In this document: one piece after another, positions 26,249 to 34,729 of the stretch
Layout of the letters: each line of letters begins with the position of its first letter
Position numbering within the stretch: position 1 is the stretch's first letter
Origin: Bacillus wiedmannii
Lineage (GTDB): Bacteria; Bacillota; Bacilli; Bacillales; Bacillaceae_G
DNA: 64,000 bases
Direction: 5' to 3'
NCBI RefSeq assembly: GCF_001583695.1
Contig: NZ_LOBC01000050.1
Coordinates: 62,001-126,000 of the forward strand
Notes under the pieces: model-generated
What the model saw: the letters and a program-made list of their open reading frames with translations, nothing else
Database searches by the model: none
Told to the model about the DNA's origin: nothing
Position numbers and translations under genes: made by a program

Positions 26249-26935
26249 CTACCGCTTCATTTCCTGACAAAAGAAGCCATCATCTGTCTTCCATTCTGCA
26301 TATAATACGTCTTCAAATTTAGTAATCCCTTTTTGTTTTATTTGTTTATAAAGCCATCCTTCATCAAAGCCTGCTTCCCTCAAATTATCTTTCACTACTT
26401 TTCCATCACTAATTAATGAAATTGGTAAGTATACAGGCTTATGTTTCAAACTTAAATCATTTATAGTCGGTGATTCATACTTGCTCTTTTTCAGAACGCT
26501 TATGTTCCCATTAGGTTCCAAAATCATATACTCCACTTCTCGGATTGAAAATATATCTTTTTGTTGTCTTAGCATTTGTTGTAATTGGTTAATGTCCAAA
26601 TGATTTACACTTAATTGTTCACGATCAATCTTTCCATTACGAATAATAATAGAAGGATACCCTTCAAAAAACCTTCTTGTTCCTCTTATTTTTTGTGTGA
26701 TAACTTCTATTGTATAAATTAAAATTACCCAAACAAATACTGAATATAAAATAGACCACACTTTAATTTTAGGATCATATATTGAATTTCCAACAAGCTC
26801 ACCAAGAACAATAGCAGAAATAAAATCAAATGGCGTCAGCTGAGATATTTGTGTTTTTCCTAATATTTTCGTAGCAATTAATAGAACAAAAAAACCAATT
26901 AAAAGCTCTATCGTTATTTGTCCAATATGATTCAT
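26249..26935 (-). CDS. DUF421 (YetF/YdfS) family membrane protein
   Basis: A 228-residue protein with about three N-terminal transmembrane helices. The conserved DUF421 stretches follow: GKTQISQLTPFDFISAIVLG, then ELVGNSIYDP, and later EGYPSIIIRNGKID and LREAGF. The C-terminal half is cytosolic. Such proteins are numerous in Bacillus and some are spore-membrane proteins; the biochemical role is unknown. The start has AGGTGA. It stands alone. Confidence 0.88.
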   Translation of the reverse strand: MNHIGQITIELLIGFFVLLIATKILGKTQISQLTPFDFISAIVLGELVGNSIYDPKIKVWSILYSVFVWVILIYTIEVITQKIRGTRRFFEGYPSIIIRNGKIDREQLSVNHLDINQLQQMLRQQKDIFSIREVEYMILEPNGNISVLKKSKYESPTINDLSLKHKPVYLPISLISDGKVVKDNLREAGFDEGWLYKQIKQKGITKFEDVLYAEWKTDDGFFCQEMKR

Positions 26936-27045
26936 AGATGGTCACCTTTCTGCTTTTCACTCAAATATTCTGTTTAATAAAAAAACGGCACATTTTTTCT
27001 ATTATCTTTCCCATTCATACGCAACATATCCAATATTCACAAAAC

Positions 27046-27089
27046 AAAAAGAGTCTAGTTCAAAATAATATTTGAACTAGACTCTTTTT
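27046..27089 (-). terminator. Terminator of the CD3324-family gene
   Basis: AAAAAGAGTCTAGTTCAAA / TTTGAACTAGACTCTTTTT hairpin flanked by A and T runs. Confidence 0.88.
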
Positions 27090-27093
27090 ATTT

Positions 27094-27357
27094 TCATTTA
27101 GAATACACAATCTTTTTAATCGTTTCTCCGGAAAGAAAATATTCCTCTGCAAGTTGATGAATGGAAATTCCGCTTTTAAACGCTTCTTTAATTGCTTTAT
27201 TTCTTTCATCTAGTTGTTTTCTTCCTCCAGATCGTGTACCCCATTTATAATGTTTTGTTTCTTGTTTTGGAATGTAAATTGTTTCACCTTGTATATACTT
27301 TTGAATTTCAGTAATTAAACTTTCTGGTAAAACTGTCGCAGCTTTTACGTATTTCAT
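27094..27357 (-). CDS. CD3324-family small HTH protein
   Basis: An 87-residue soluble protein. The N-terminal YVKAATVLPESLITEIQKYI and GETIYIPKQ motif, the GTRSGGRKQLDERNKAIKEA linker, and a C-terminal helix-turn-helix (GISIHQLAEEYFLSGETIKK, near residues 62-84) match what I recall of the CD3324/Mor-like family. The family is expected to bind DNA, but its targets are unknown. The upstream region (27399-27553) holds an unusual set of inverted repeats and a 27-codon ORF. Confidence 0.8.
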   Translation of the reverse strand: MKYVKAATVLPESLITEIQKYIQGETIYIPKQETKHYKWGTRSGGRKQLDERNKAIKEAFKSGISIHQLAEEYFLSGETIKKIVYSK

Positions 27358-27398
27358 TTCTGCTCGCCCCTTATTTTTTATGATTCATTTCAATAAGG

Positions 27399-27504
27399 TG
27401 CAAAGCCAAATATAAAAAATGATACGAGCTCATTTAGGCGATTGTATATTACTTGTCTACCTCACGCAAAGTATCGCCATTTCCATACTTGGCTTTGCAT
27501 GAGA
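27399..27504. repeat. Nested inverted repeats, possible structured RNA or MITE-like element
   Basis: TGCAAAGCCAA (27399-27409) is complementary to TTGGCTTTGCA (27489-27499). CTCACGCAAAG (27461-27471) pairs, with one wobble, with CTTTGCATGAG (27493-27503). GGCGAT (27437-27442) pairs with ATCGCC (27473-27478). The helices compete with each other, as in a switchable RNA. It lies between divergent genes. Confidence 0.4.
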
Positions 27505-27540
27505 CGTTGCAGTGTCCGGCAATTGAATTATAATCGCCAT
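27457..27540 (-). CDS. 27-codon ORF with an ideal ribosome binding site
   Basis: Behind a perfect AGGAGGTG (27546-27553), five bases from ATG 27538-27540, the minus strand encodes MAIIIQLPDTATSHAKPSM followed by EMAILCVR and TAG. It overlaps the competing inverted repeats. It may be a small peptide, a leader peptide for the structured region, or the stub of a lost gene. I recognise no family. Confidence 0.35.
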   Translation of the reverse strand: MAIIIQLPDTATSHAKPSMEMAILCVR

Positions 27541-27683
27541 GTAAACACCTCCTAATATACCTTTTACATTTTATTATATGATAAATTCCTTCCCCTTGCA
27601 TCCACATCCTTTTTAAAGCATGAAACTACTTAGTTTGATATAATACTTTTTAGTCCAATCCAAAAGTATAGTGAGGTTGCTTT

Positions 27684-28388
27684 ATGAAAAAGAAAATAAT
27701 CATTACAATCGTTACATTATTCATTATTACTGTAGCATTATTCGGAACATACAAATTGATGAACGCAAGAAGTTTTCAATTGTTTGGAGATTTAACAAAC
27801 CGAGTAGAAACAGATGAAAAAGTGATAGCTTTAACTTTTGATGATGGCCCTACTAGCAATGTAAAACAAATATTACCGCTACTAGATAAATACAATGCAA
27901 AAGCTACTTTCTTTTTAATCGGAAATGAATTAGAGAAAAATCTATCGTTAGGAGAAGCTATCGCACACTCTGGACACCAACTTGGAAATCATACATATTC
28001 TCATAACAGAATGGTTTTTAAAACACCTTCTTTTATTAAAGAAGAAATTGAAAAAACGAATTCATTAATCCGCCAAACAGGATATACAGGCGAAATTGAT
28101 TTTAGACCACCTAACGGAAAAAAGCTAATTGGTCTGCCCTATTATTTAAATAAAAACAATATCGAAACAATCACATGGGATCTTGAACCTGATACTTTTT
28201 ATAAATCTGCTGCTGATAAAATTGAATATGTTAATAAAAATGTAAAACCAGGTTCTATCATTTTACTGCACTCTATGTATGATGAGTCTAATAAAAATTT
28301 ACAGACCATTGAAGGTATTTTAGATTCTTTATCTAAGAAGGGATATCAGTTCGTAACAGTAAACGAACTACAAAAAAGAGCAAAATAA
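27684..28388 (+). CDS. Polysaccharide deacetylase (NodB domain), membrane-anchored
   Basis: A 234-residue protein with an N-terminal signal-anchor (KKKIIITIVTLFIITVALFG), so the catalytic domain should face the outside. NodB motifs appear in order: TFDDGPTS (motif 1, catalytic Asp and metal Asp), the HQLGNHTYSH metal-binding HxxxH (motif 2), RPPNGK (motif 3), and late ILLHSMYD (motif 5 His). Likely work is removal of acetyl groups from peptidoglycan or chitin-like sugars. The stop codon lies inside the ATAAA flank of the bcr1-like element that follows. It is monocistronic. Confidence 0.9.
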   Translation: MKKKIIITIVTLFIITVALFGTYKLMNARSFQLFGDLTNRVETDEKVIALTFDDGPTSNVKQILPLLDKYNAKATFFLIGNELEKNLSLGEAIAHSGHQLGNHTYSHNRMVFKTPSFIKEEIEKTNSLIRQTGYTGEIDFRPPNGKKLIGLPYYLNKNNIETITWDLEPDTFYKSAADKIEYVNKNVKPGSIILLHSMYDESNKNLQTIEGILDSLSKKGYQFVTVNELQKRAK

Positions 28389-28500
28389 AGTGAAACTTTA
28401 ATCAGTGGGGGCTTTTACGGGCAGTTGATCTCCCACCTAACTTCTTCGCTTTCGCTGAGTTTTGAGGCGGGGGTCTTACTTCCCGTTAATGCGGGATAAA
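28385..28500 (+). repeat. bcr1-like repeat element flanked by ATAAA direct repeats
   Basis: About 106 bases of unusual, GC-richer sequence begins GTGAAACTTTAATCAGTGGG and ends TTAATGCGGG, bounded by ATAAA at 28385-28389 and 28496-28500. Internal complementary runs (ACGGG with CCCGT, GATCTCCCACCT with AGGCGGGGGTC) allow a folded RNA. This fits the dispersed bcr1 repeat of the B. cereus group as I remember it, somewhat shortened. The left flank supplies the TAA of the deacetylase gene. Confidence 0.6.
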
Positions 28501-28534
28501 AAGGTAGCGTATCATAAAATGATACGCTACCTTT
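28499..28534. terminator. Bidirectional terminator between the deacetylase and transporter genes
   Basis: AAAGGTAGCGTATCAT and its exact complement around a three-base loop, with A/T flanks. Confidence 0.88.
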
Positions 28535-28538
28535 CTCT

Positions 28539-29876
28539 TTAAATAATGCCAAGTACATTTAAGAATACGATAATTATCGCAATTGGTGCGATAAAGCGAA
28601 GTAAGAATAACCATAATACGAACAGTTTATAGCCTTTATTTTTACTTACACCAAGTTCTTTCATTAATACATCTTTCTTCATTTTTAAAGGAACAAAGAT
28701 AGAAACTAATAAAACACCAAGTGGCATTAGTACGTTACTCACTGCATAGTCCGCTAAATCAAAGATTGTCTTTCCGAAAATCTTCAGATCACTTAATATA
28801 CCAAATGATAATGCTGATGGTACTCCCACAACGAAGATTAATAACCCTACGATTAAGGCCGTTTTTTCACGTTTGCCTTTACCTTTTGATGTTAACGACG
28901 CAACACTAATTTCTAGCATAGAAATAGCAGATGTAATCGTTGCGAAGAAGAACAGCAATAAGAAAATAACGAAGAATACTTTTCCGAACGCCATTTTACT
29001 GAAAATAGCAGGTAATACGATAAATAATAATCCTGGCCCTTGAGATGGTTCTAATCCAAATGCAAATACAACTGGGAAAATTGCAAGTCCTGCAAGTAAT
29101 GTAATTACTAATGTTAAAGCTACGATAGAAAATGCTGAACGCGGTAAACTTTCTTCCTTCGGTAAGTATGAACTATATGTTACCATTACTGCTACACCGA
29201 CCGATAATGAGAAGAACGATTGACCCATCGCATATAAAATAACTTCTGATGTTACATGTGAGAAATCAGGTTGTAAGAAGAAACGAACTCCTTCTCCCGC
29301 GCCGTCTAATGTAAGAGCACGAACAATTAATACAAAGAATAAAACGAATAGCGCTGGCATGAAATATTTATTTACTTTTTCAACACCGTTTTGTACGCCT
29401 TTACTTACGATAAAAATAGTAATAAGAATGAATAATAACTGTGCTCCTACTGCTAAATAAGGATTGGAAATGATTTCACCAAACGTAGCTTCGTATGCGC
29501 CATTTCCTTCCCATAGTCTACCTGTAATTGCATTCCATAAGTATAATAAAATCCATCCCCCTACAACACTGTAGAAAGAAAGTAATATGAAACAAGTTAC
29601 AATCCCTAATTTCCCTAACCATGGCCATAATGTTTTTGGTGCGATTTCTCTATATGCATCAACAGCCTCTTTTTGTGTACTTCTTCCGATAACGAATTCA
29701 GCTAATAATAGCGGTAAACCAATTAATAATGTGAAACCGATGAAAATAAGGAAGAACGCCCCGCCTCCTCCGATGCCGGCCATATATGGGAATTTCCAAA
29801 TCGCCCCAAGGCCAATTGCTGAACCTGCTGCAGCTAATACGAAACCTAATTTCGATGTCCATTGCTGTGAATTCAT
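28539..29876 (-). CDS. Sodium:neurotransmitter symporter-family amino-acid transporter (predicted phenylalanine)
   Basis: A 445-residue, 11-12-helix Na+-coupled symporter of the LeuT/TnaT family. The signature [25 protein letters not shown] in helix 1 contains the unwound sodium and substrate site. Helix 6 carries [21 protein letters not shown]. The leader is a T-box with a UUC specifier, so expression should rise when tRNA-Phe is uncharged, which points to phenylalanine (or aromatic amino acid) import. A GAGGAG site precedes the ATG. The gene is monocistronic behind its long leader. Confidence 0.88.
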   Translation of the reverse strand: MNSQQWTSKLGFVLAAAGSAIGLGAIWKFPYMAGIGGGGAFFLIFIGFTLLIGLPLLLAEFVIGRSTQKEAVDAYREIAPKTLWPWLGKLGIVTCFILLSFYSVVGGWILLYLWNAITGRLWEGNGAYEATFGEIISNPYLAVGAQLLFILITIFIVSKGVQNGVEKVNKYFMPALFVLFFVLIVRALTLDGAGEGVRFFLQPDFSHVTSEVILYAMGQSFFSLSVGVAVMVTYSSYLPKEESLPRSAFSIVALTLVITLLAGLAIFPVVFAFGLEPSQGPGLLFIVLPAIFSKMAFGKVFFVIFLLLFFFATITSAISMLEISVASLTSKGKGKREKTALIVGLLIFVVGVPSALSFGILSDLKIFGKTIFDLADYAVSNVLMPLGVLLVSIFVPLKMKKDVLMKELGVSKNKGYKLFVLWLFLLRFIAPIAIIIVFLNVLGII

Positions 29877-29975
29877 TTATTATTCTCCTCTCTATCTCTT
29901 TTTCTTTGTTACAATTCGATATTTATATTGTTCTATCCATACTCTTTTCTAATACGTTCACTTCCCCCCTACTAA

Positions 29976-30008
29976 TAAAAAACGCCCCTACGTAAATACG
30001 TAGGGACG
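29976..30008 (-). terminator. T-box terminator, third (gene-proximal)
   Basis: CGTCCCTACG / CGTAGGGGCG stem (one G-U or changed pair relative to the other copies), followed by six T on the minus strand. Confidence 0.88.
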
Positions 30009-30065
30009 ACAAAAATATCGCGGTACCACCCTAGTTATGAAGATACACCAAAGTTAGGACCTAAA

Positions 30066-30098
30066 TAAAAAACGTCCCTACGCAAATACGTAGGGACG
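30066..30098 (-). terminator. T-box terminator, second
   Basis: CGTCCCTACG stem with loop CAAATA variation, followed by a T run on the minus strand. Confidence 0.88.
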
Positions 30099-30154
30099 AT
30101 AAATTATCGCGGTACCACCCTAGTTATGAAGCCACACCAAAGTTAGGACCTAAA

Positions 30155-30187
30155 TAAAAAACGTCCCTACGTAAATACGTAGGGACG
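30155..30187 (-). terminator. T-box terminator, first (next to stem I)
   Basis: CGTCCCTACG / CGTAGGGACG stem followed by a T run on the minus strand. Confidence 0.88.
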
Positions 30188-30426
30188 ATAAATATCGCGG
30201 TACCACCCTAGTTGTGAAACAATCTTCACCACTTTATTTGATAACGGTATAAACTACCGTCTTTCATTTCCTCATAATGTGAGATTTATGAAAGATGCTC
30301 CAGGACGAACTTCATGAATAATCTATATACTGATTCACACCAACCATCAGCTCTCTGAAATAGGGAGATATTCACTACTATACCCTTTCATTGCCCAAAT
30401 ATTATTTTCCGAATTGATTACTATCA

Positions 30427-30455
30427 TTTTTATCACACATTAAAAATAGTGTCAA
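30427..30455 (-). promoter_or_regulatory. Promoter of the Phe T-box transporter gene
   Basis: TTGACA (30450-30455) and TAAAAA-type -10 (30427-30432) spaced by 17 bases on the minus strand. Confidence 0.6.
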
Positions 30456-30620
30456 CTTATATTTTGAATTTTTATGTATTACATTCTATTTAAAAATGTA
30501 AAATATGACTTTTAAATGAATAATATTAGAATATTTATGTTCCATACTATATTAACTACTCTAACAGGTTTATAGTAGTATACGATAAATGCAAGACAGC
30601 ACGAGTAGGAGGAAAGAATT

Positions 30621-32255
30621 TTGTCTACTTCAAAAGTTTTAAAAGGTACTGCTTTATTAAGTGGTGCGACAATGATATCACGTATATTAGGTTTTATATA
30701 CTTCTTCCCTTTTCAATTATTAGTCGGAACACAAGGGGTCGCTTTATATGGATATGCATACTCTTGGTACGGTATTTTATTAAGCTTCTCAACTGCCGGT
30801 ATTCCTATTGCCGTTTCTAAATTTGTTGCAAAACATAATGCGCTCGGTGATTATAGTACAAGCAAAAAATTATACAACTCAAGCGTAAAATTAATGCTGT
30901 TTATGGGCTTTTTAGGATTTTTAACTTTATTTATTGGAGCACCGTACATATCACAATTTATTATTCGCTCAAAAACGCCAGATTCACAATTTATCGCTGA
31001 CGTAACACTTACGATGCGAGCATTAAGTTTCGCACTTATTATCGTACCAGCTATGAGTGTTACACGTGGTTATTTCCAAGGTTTTCAACATATGAAACCA
31101 AGTGCCGTTTCTCAAGTCGTAGAACAAATTGCGCGCGTTGTTTTCATTTTAGTTGGTAGTTTTATCGTCTCAAAACTATTAGGAGGTTCAATCGCCTCTT
31201 CTGTTGCAGTTGCTACGTTTGGCGCTGTTATCGGGGCACTTGCCAGCGTTTCGATTTTAATGCTGTACTGGAAAAAATATAATAGATTAAAGCCTCCCGA
31301 AGGAGAATTAAAGTCAAGAGCATCGAATATCCCATTAAAAAATATTTATATGGAATTACTTCGATATGCAATCCCAATTGTATTTGTCGGCATTGCAATT
31401 CCGCTCTATACGTTAGTAGATCAATATACTGTAGCTGATGTCCTTAGAGCTATGGGAGAGCCGTTAGAAACAGCGAATGCAGTGTTCGCTTATATAACGA
31501 ACTATGCCCAAAAGTTAATTATGATTCCAGCTTCACTTGCAACTGGATTCTCATTAACGATCATTCCAGCAATAACGAAATCTTATACAAGCGGGAAACT
31601 AGAAGAATTACAAGAACAAATTGCAAAGATATTTCAAGTCTTGTTATTCTTCACTATCCCAGCTGCATTCGGTCTTGCTAGTATCGCTTATGATGCATTC
31701 CGTATGGTTTATGTGAATCCTGAAATTGCACTTGGTGGATCACAATATTTAATTTCATTTGCACCTTCTGCTATATTAAGTGCGATTTTCACAGTTTCAG
31801 CAGCTATTTTACAAGGAATCGATTATCAAAGAAAAACGATGATTGCTTTCTCAGTCGGTATTCTCGTTAAAGTTTTAGTAAATACACCGCTCTTACATTT
31901 ATTTGGCGGACACGGTGCTGTAATTGGAACAATTCTTGGATACCTCGTTTCCAATGTTATTATGTTGTACTGCATCATTAAGTTTGCGAAATTTAAAATT
32001 GGCGAAACAGCAAAAACAGTACTTCTTATTACAATTTACTCCGCAGCGATGTCTGCTGTTGTAATTGCTTTAAAAGCTATTTTAAAATGGTTAATTCCTG
32101 GACAATCTTATATCGAATCACTGCTTATTGTATGTATTTGTGGCGTCGCAGGAGGACTTGTTTACCTTTTATTCGTCCTAACGAGCGGACTTGCTTCACA
32201 TATTCTCGGTGATAGGATTCAGCGATTACCCGTACTAGGTAAATTAGTCAAATAA
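30621..32255 (+). CDS. MurJ/SpoVB-type flippase (MOP superfamily polysaccharide transporter)
   Basis: A 544-residue membrane protein with about 14 helices. The N-terminal KGTALLSGATMISRILGFIY, then AGIPIAVSKFVAK and RGYFQGFQHMKPSAVSQVVEQ, are typical of the SpoVB/YtgP/MurJ branch of the MOP superfamily, which moves lipid-linked cell-wall precursors across the membrane. The length equals that of YtgP-type lipid II flippases. It starts with TTG at 30621 behind AGGAGG. It stands alone, so the exact substrate (lipid II, teichoic or spore precursor) cannot be told from context. Confidence 0.88.
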   Translation: MSTSKVLKGTALLSGATMISRILGFIYFFPFQLLVGTQGVALYGYAYSWYGILLSFSTAGIPIAVSKFVAKHNALGDYSTSKKLYNSSVKLMLFMGFLGFLTLFIGAPYISQFIIRSKTPDSQFIADVTLTMRALSFALIIVPAMSVTRGYFQGFQHMKPSAVSQVVEQIARVVFILVGSFIVSKLLGGSIASSVAVATFGAVIGALASVSILMLYWKKYNRLKPPEGELKSRASNIPLKNIYMELLRYAIPIVFVGIAIPLYTLVDQYTVADVLRAMGEPLETANAVFAYITNYAQKLIMIPASLATGFSLTIIPAITKSYTSGKLEELQEQIAKIFQVLLFFTIPAAFGLASIAYDAFRMVYVNPEIALGGSQYLISFAPSAILSAIFTVSAAILQGIDYQRKTMIAFSVGILVKVLVNTPLLHLFGGHGAVIGTILGYLVSNVIMLYCIIKFAKFKIGETAKTVLLITIYSAAMSAVVIALKAILKWLIPGQSYIESLLIVCICGVAGGLVYLLFVLTSGLASHILGDRIQRLPVLGKLVK

Positions 32256-32294
32256 AAAGAAGGGATGTAACGCATTGTTACATCCCTTCTTTTT
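32254..32294. terminator. Bidirectional terminator
   Basis: AAAAAGAAGGGATGTAAC and its exact complement around a five-base loop, between converging genes. Confidence 0.9.
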
Positions 32295-33118
32295 CACTTC
32301 GCATATTGAATATGTTTTTGTTGTTCTGTAATATGTAATTCTGGAGCATGTTGTTCTACTAAATGTAATAGCTCTTCGATTAACACTTCTAACTCCTGTA
32401 CACTATACTCCGGTTTCCCTATTAACATATTCGCCATACGCTCATATAAGTTTTCAGGCTTAATACTCATTCGTTCCACATTATTCGGCATCCATTTGAA
32501 CGCCGGGTGATGCACATACATTCGGTTTAAACCAAATAAGACCCCAAATATATTTCTTTGAACTTCACAAATAACATCATATAACATAAGCCAGTCTTTT
32601 CGTTTTAAAAGTGCCTCTCGATTATGCCAGCGATTGCTTAACCAAAGATTTTCTGAAATCATCTGTTCCGCAAGTTCTTCTGGATATGATACCACTCTAT
32701 CTTTTAATTCATCCACTTTCTCTTCTCCATACAAACTAACACCATCATGAACGGATGATACGATACATTGTTTTTCATAACTTATATCATATTGATTCAC
32801 CACATCCGAAATAACTTTCTCTACTGTTTCTGTTAAAAAGTTACTGATTTCTAATTTAATTCCCTCTTTTGTCAAATATGTTTCCGACCATTCTTCTTCC
32901 TCATAAGGATGATATGACAAAATCGCTCCACCAATATGATTAATAGGCCCTTTACGATCCTCATCCTCTGGTGGCGTTGACCATAATATATGTAATTCTA
33001 TATCCGAATGTTCATCTTCTAACTTTCTAGCTACTGAACCTGCTAAAATAATAGCTTCGATCTTCGGATTTCTCCTATAAACCTCCGACATTTCTATCGC
33101 TTTCTCTTTTAATCCCAC
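32294..33118 (-). CDS. Nucleotidyltransferase-domain protein (aminoglycoside-nucleotidyltransferase-like)
   Basis: A 274-residue soluble protein. The N-terminus has the polymerase-beta-type motif AIILAGSVARKLEDEHSDIE, with GS followed by the metal-binding D-x-E pair, as in MNT and ANT enzymes. The rest is helical and acidic (DUF4037-like), with a basic central patch. It may adenylylate a small molecule or a protein, but no substrate can be named. It starts with GTG (33116-33118) behind GGGGG. It lies between a converging flippase gene and a GNAT gene. Confidence 0.78.
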   Translation of the reverse strand: MGLKEKAIEMSEVYRRNPKIEAIILAGSVARKLEDEHSDIELHILWSTPPEDEDRKGPINHIGGAILSYHPYEEEEWSETYLTKEGIKLEISNFLTETVEKVISDVVNQYDISYEKQCIVSSVHDGVSLYGEEKVDELKDRVVSYPEELAEQMISENLWLSNRWHNREALLKRKDWLMLYDVICEVQRNIFGVLFGLNRMYVHHPAFKWMPNNVERMSIKPENLYERMANMLIGKPEYSVQELEVLIEELLHLVEQHAPELHITEQQKHIQYAK

Positions 33119-33211
33119 TTCATTTCCCCCTATAATTGCAGTACACCCTTACTTTTTCATTTATCTATTTCGATATTGCGTATTACATTCCCTTTTCAAA
33201 TTCCCACTAAA

Positions 33212-33724
33212 TCATATTTTTACCCAATAACGCTGAACAATTTCCCCAGTATGAGAAGAAACTACTTCATTTTCTAACACACCGCCAACCTTTTGAATCG
33301 TTTTAGCCGAAGCAATATTAGCTTTATCGCAAGTTATTAACACTTTCTGTAACCCTAACTTTTGTGCTTCATATAATGCGAGCTTCAATTGTTTTGTCGC
33401 GTAGCCTTGGCGACGTTTATTCGGATGAACACTATATCCAATATGACCACTTTCCCGCAATAATTCTTCGTTTAATCGATGTCTAATATTCATAAAACCT
33501 ATAAGTTCCCCGTTTTCAAAACTTAAAAATTGGCTAGACGGTACTCGATTACCTTGTAAGTTTTCTCCCAGTTCCTGTTTACTCACTTTTTCAAACCATT
33601 CATCAAGTGCAGCAAAATTTTGTAAAGAACTACTGCCATGTGGTTGTTCATCCGCATGTAAAAATGCCTCTCGATACTCCATAATTTGTTCGCTATATTC
33701 ATTTGTCGGTTTTAATAGTTTCAT
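33212..33724 (-). CDS. GNAT family N-acetyltransferase
   Basis: A 170-residue protein. GNAT features are ELIGFMNIRHRLN (beta 3-4), GHIGYSVHPNKRRQGYATKQ, which contains the acetyl-CoA loop RRQGYA, and the late NIASAKTIQKVGGVLENEV stretch. The final IVQRYWVKI resembles RimJ/RimL-like acetyltransferases. The substrate is unknown. The start follows GAGGAG. It may be read with the downstream nucleotidyltransferase gene, which follows after 93 bases. Confidence 0.87.
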   Translation of the reverse strand: MKLLKPTNEYSEQIMEYREAFLHADEQPHGSSSLQNFAALDEWFEKVSKQELGENLQGNRVPSSQFLSFENGELIGFMNIRHRLNEELLRESGHIGYSVHPNKRRQGYATKQLKLALYEAQKLGLQKVLITCDKANIASAKTIQKVGGVLENEVVSSHTGEIVQRYWVKI

Positions 33725-33754
33725 TGTGTTTCTCCTCTCTTAATATCCTATAAC

Positions 33755-33792
33755 AAACCCCTTAATAGCTCTATTTCACCATTAAGGGGTTT
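33755..33792 (-). terminator. Terminator of the cysteine synthase gene
   Basis: AAACCCCTTAAT / ATTAAGGGGTTT hairpin just past the stop of the gene at 33802-34719. Confidence 0.8.
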
Positions 33793-33801
33793 CTATCATT
33801 T

Positions 33802-34719
33802 TTATTCAAATAATCCCATACTTAAATACCGTTCTCCCGTATCAGGTGCAATACATAAAACTTTTTTACCAGCGCCTAATCGTTTTGCTATCATAATCGC
33901 TGCGTAAACAGAAGCTCCAGAAGATGGTCCAACTAATAACCCCTCTTGTCTTGCTAAGTTTCTCATTGTCGTTAAAGCCTCTTCGTCTGCAATTTGAATA
34001 ATTTCGTTATACACTTCTGTATTTAAGTTTTTTGGGATAAATCCTGGACTTGTTCCTACTAGCTTATGAGGACCTGGAACACCGCCTGATAAAACGGGAG
34101 ATCCTTTCGGTTCTACTACTGCAATATATAAGTTTGGTAGTTTTTCTTTTAACGTTTCCCCAGTCCCTGTAATAGTTCCACCAGTTCCTGCCGTTGCAAC
34201 AAATGCATCAAGCTCCCCATCCATTTGTTCATAAATTTCAAGTGCAGTCGTATAACGATGAATATTCGGGTTTGCTGGATTTTCAAATTGTTGCGGAATA
34301 AAACTATTTGGTATTTGCTTTTGCAGTTCTAACGCCTTCGCAATCGCTCCTGGCATTCTTTGTTCTGCCGGTGTTAAAACTACTTCTGCTCCATATGCTT
34401 TCAATAAATTTATACGCTCTTTTGACATATTGTCTGGCATAATTAAAATCGCTTTATACCCTTTCGCAGCTGCATTCATCGCTAAACCTATTCCTGTATT
34501 ACCACTTGTTGGCTCAATAATTGTATCTCCTGGTTTGATAAGACCATTCTCTTCTGCAACGTGCAGTAAATTATAGGCAGCACGGTCTTTCACACTGCGT
34601 GATGGATTAAACATTTCTAGTTTTACATACACATCTGCTGCGTCTTCTGGAATAAATTTAGATAATCGGACGACAGGTGTATCTCCTATTAATTCTGTAA
34701 CATTTTCACATAATTTCAT
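33802..34719 (-). CDS. Cysteine synthase family protein (CysK/YtkP-like)
   Basis: A 305-residue fold-type II PLP enzyme. The PLP lysine lies in MFNPSRSVKDRAAYN (near residue 42), the asparagine loop is PTSGNTGIGLA, the phosphate-binding loop is ATAGTGGTITGTG, and VGPSSGA binds the ring nitrogen. It should make cysteine from O-acetylserine and sulfide, or be one of the paralogues (YtkP-like). It lies 10 bases after the MFS transporter gene, so the two share a transcript. Pairing a cysteine-synthase homologue with an efflux pump is unusual and may mean cysteine or thiol handling. A terminator follows. Confidence 0.88.
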   Translation of the reverse strand: MKLCENVTELIGDTPVVRLSKFIPEDAADVYVKLEMFNPSRSVKDRAAYNLLHVAEENGLIKPGDTIIEPTSGNTGIGLAMNAAAKGYKAILIMPDNMSKERINLLKAYGAEVVLTPAEQRMPGAIAKALELQKQIPNSFIPQQFENPANPNIHRYTTALEIYEQMDGELDAFVATAGTGGTITGTGETLKEKLPNLYIAVVEPKGSPVLSGGVPGPHKLVGTSPGFIPKNLNTEVYNEIIQIADEEALTTMRNLARQEGLLVGPSSGASVYAAIMIAKRLGAGKKVLCIAPDTGERYLSMGLFE

Positions 34720-34729
34720 AGTGCATCCC

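Larger units (their letters stand above)
29977..30425 (-). promoter_or_regulatory. T-box leader (phenylalanine specifier) with three antiterminator/terminator modules
   Basis: On the minus strand a single stem I region (about 30405-30295) has CAGAGAGCTGATGG and GAAGTTCGTCCTGGAGC. In the specifier loop the codon UUC (30307-30309) follows GAAG, matching the layout of the Ile T-boxes in this window, so tRNA-Phe is predicted. Then the AGGGTGGTACCGCG T-box and a CGTCCCTACG...CGTAGGGACG terminator occur three times in a row (T-boxes near 30196-30209, 30108-30121 and 30017-30030). No further stem I lies between copies. Confidence 0.92.

Noticed and set aside
29980-30215. Evenly spaced near-identical repeats that could be taken for a CRISPR array or tandem repeat
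   Set aside because: The units contain T-box and terminator sequences, lie in a transporter leader and have near-identical 'spacers', so they are triplicated regulatory modules.
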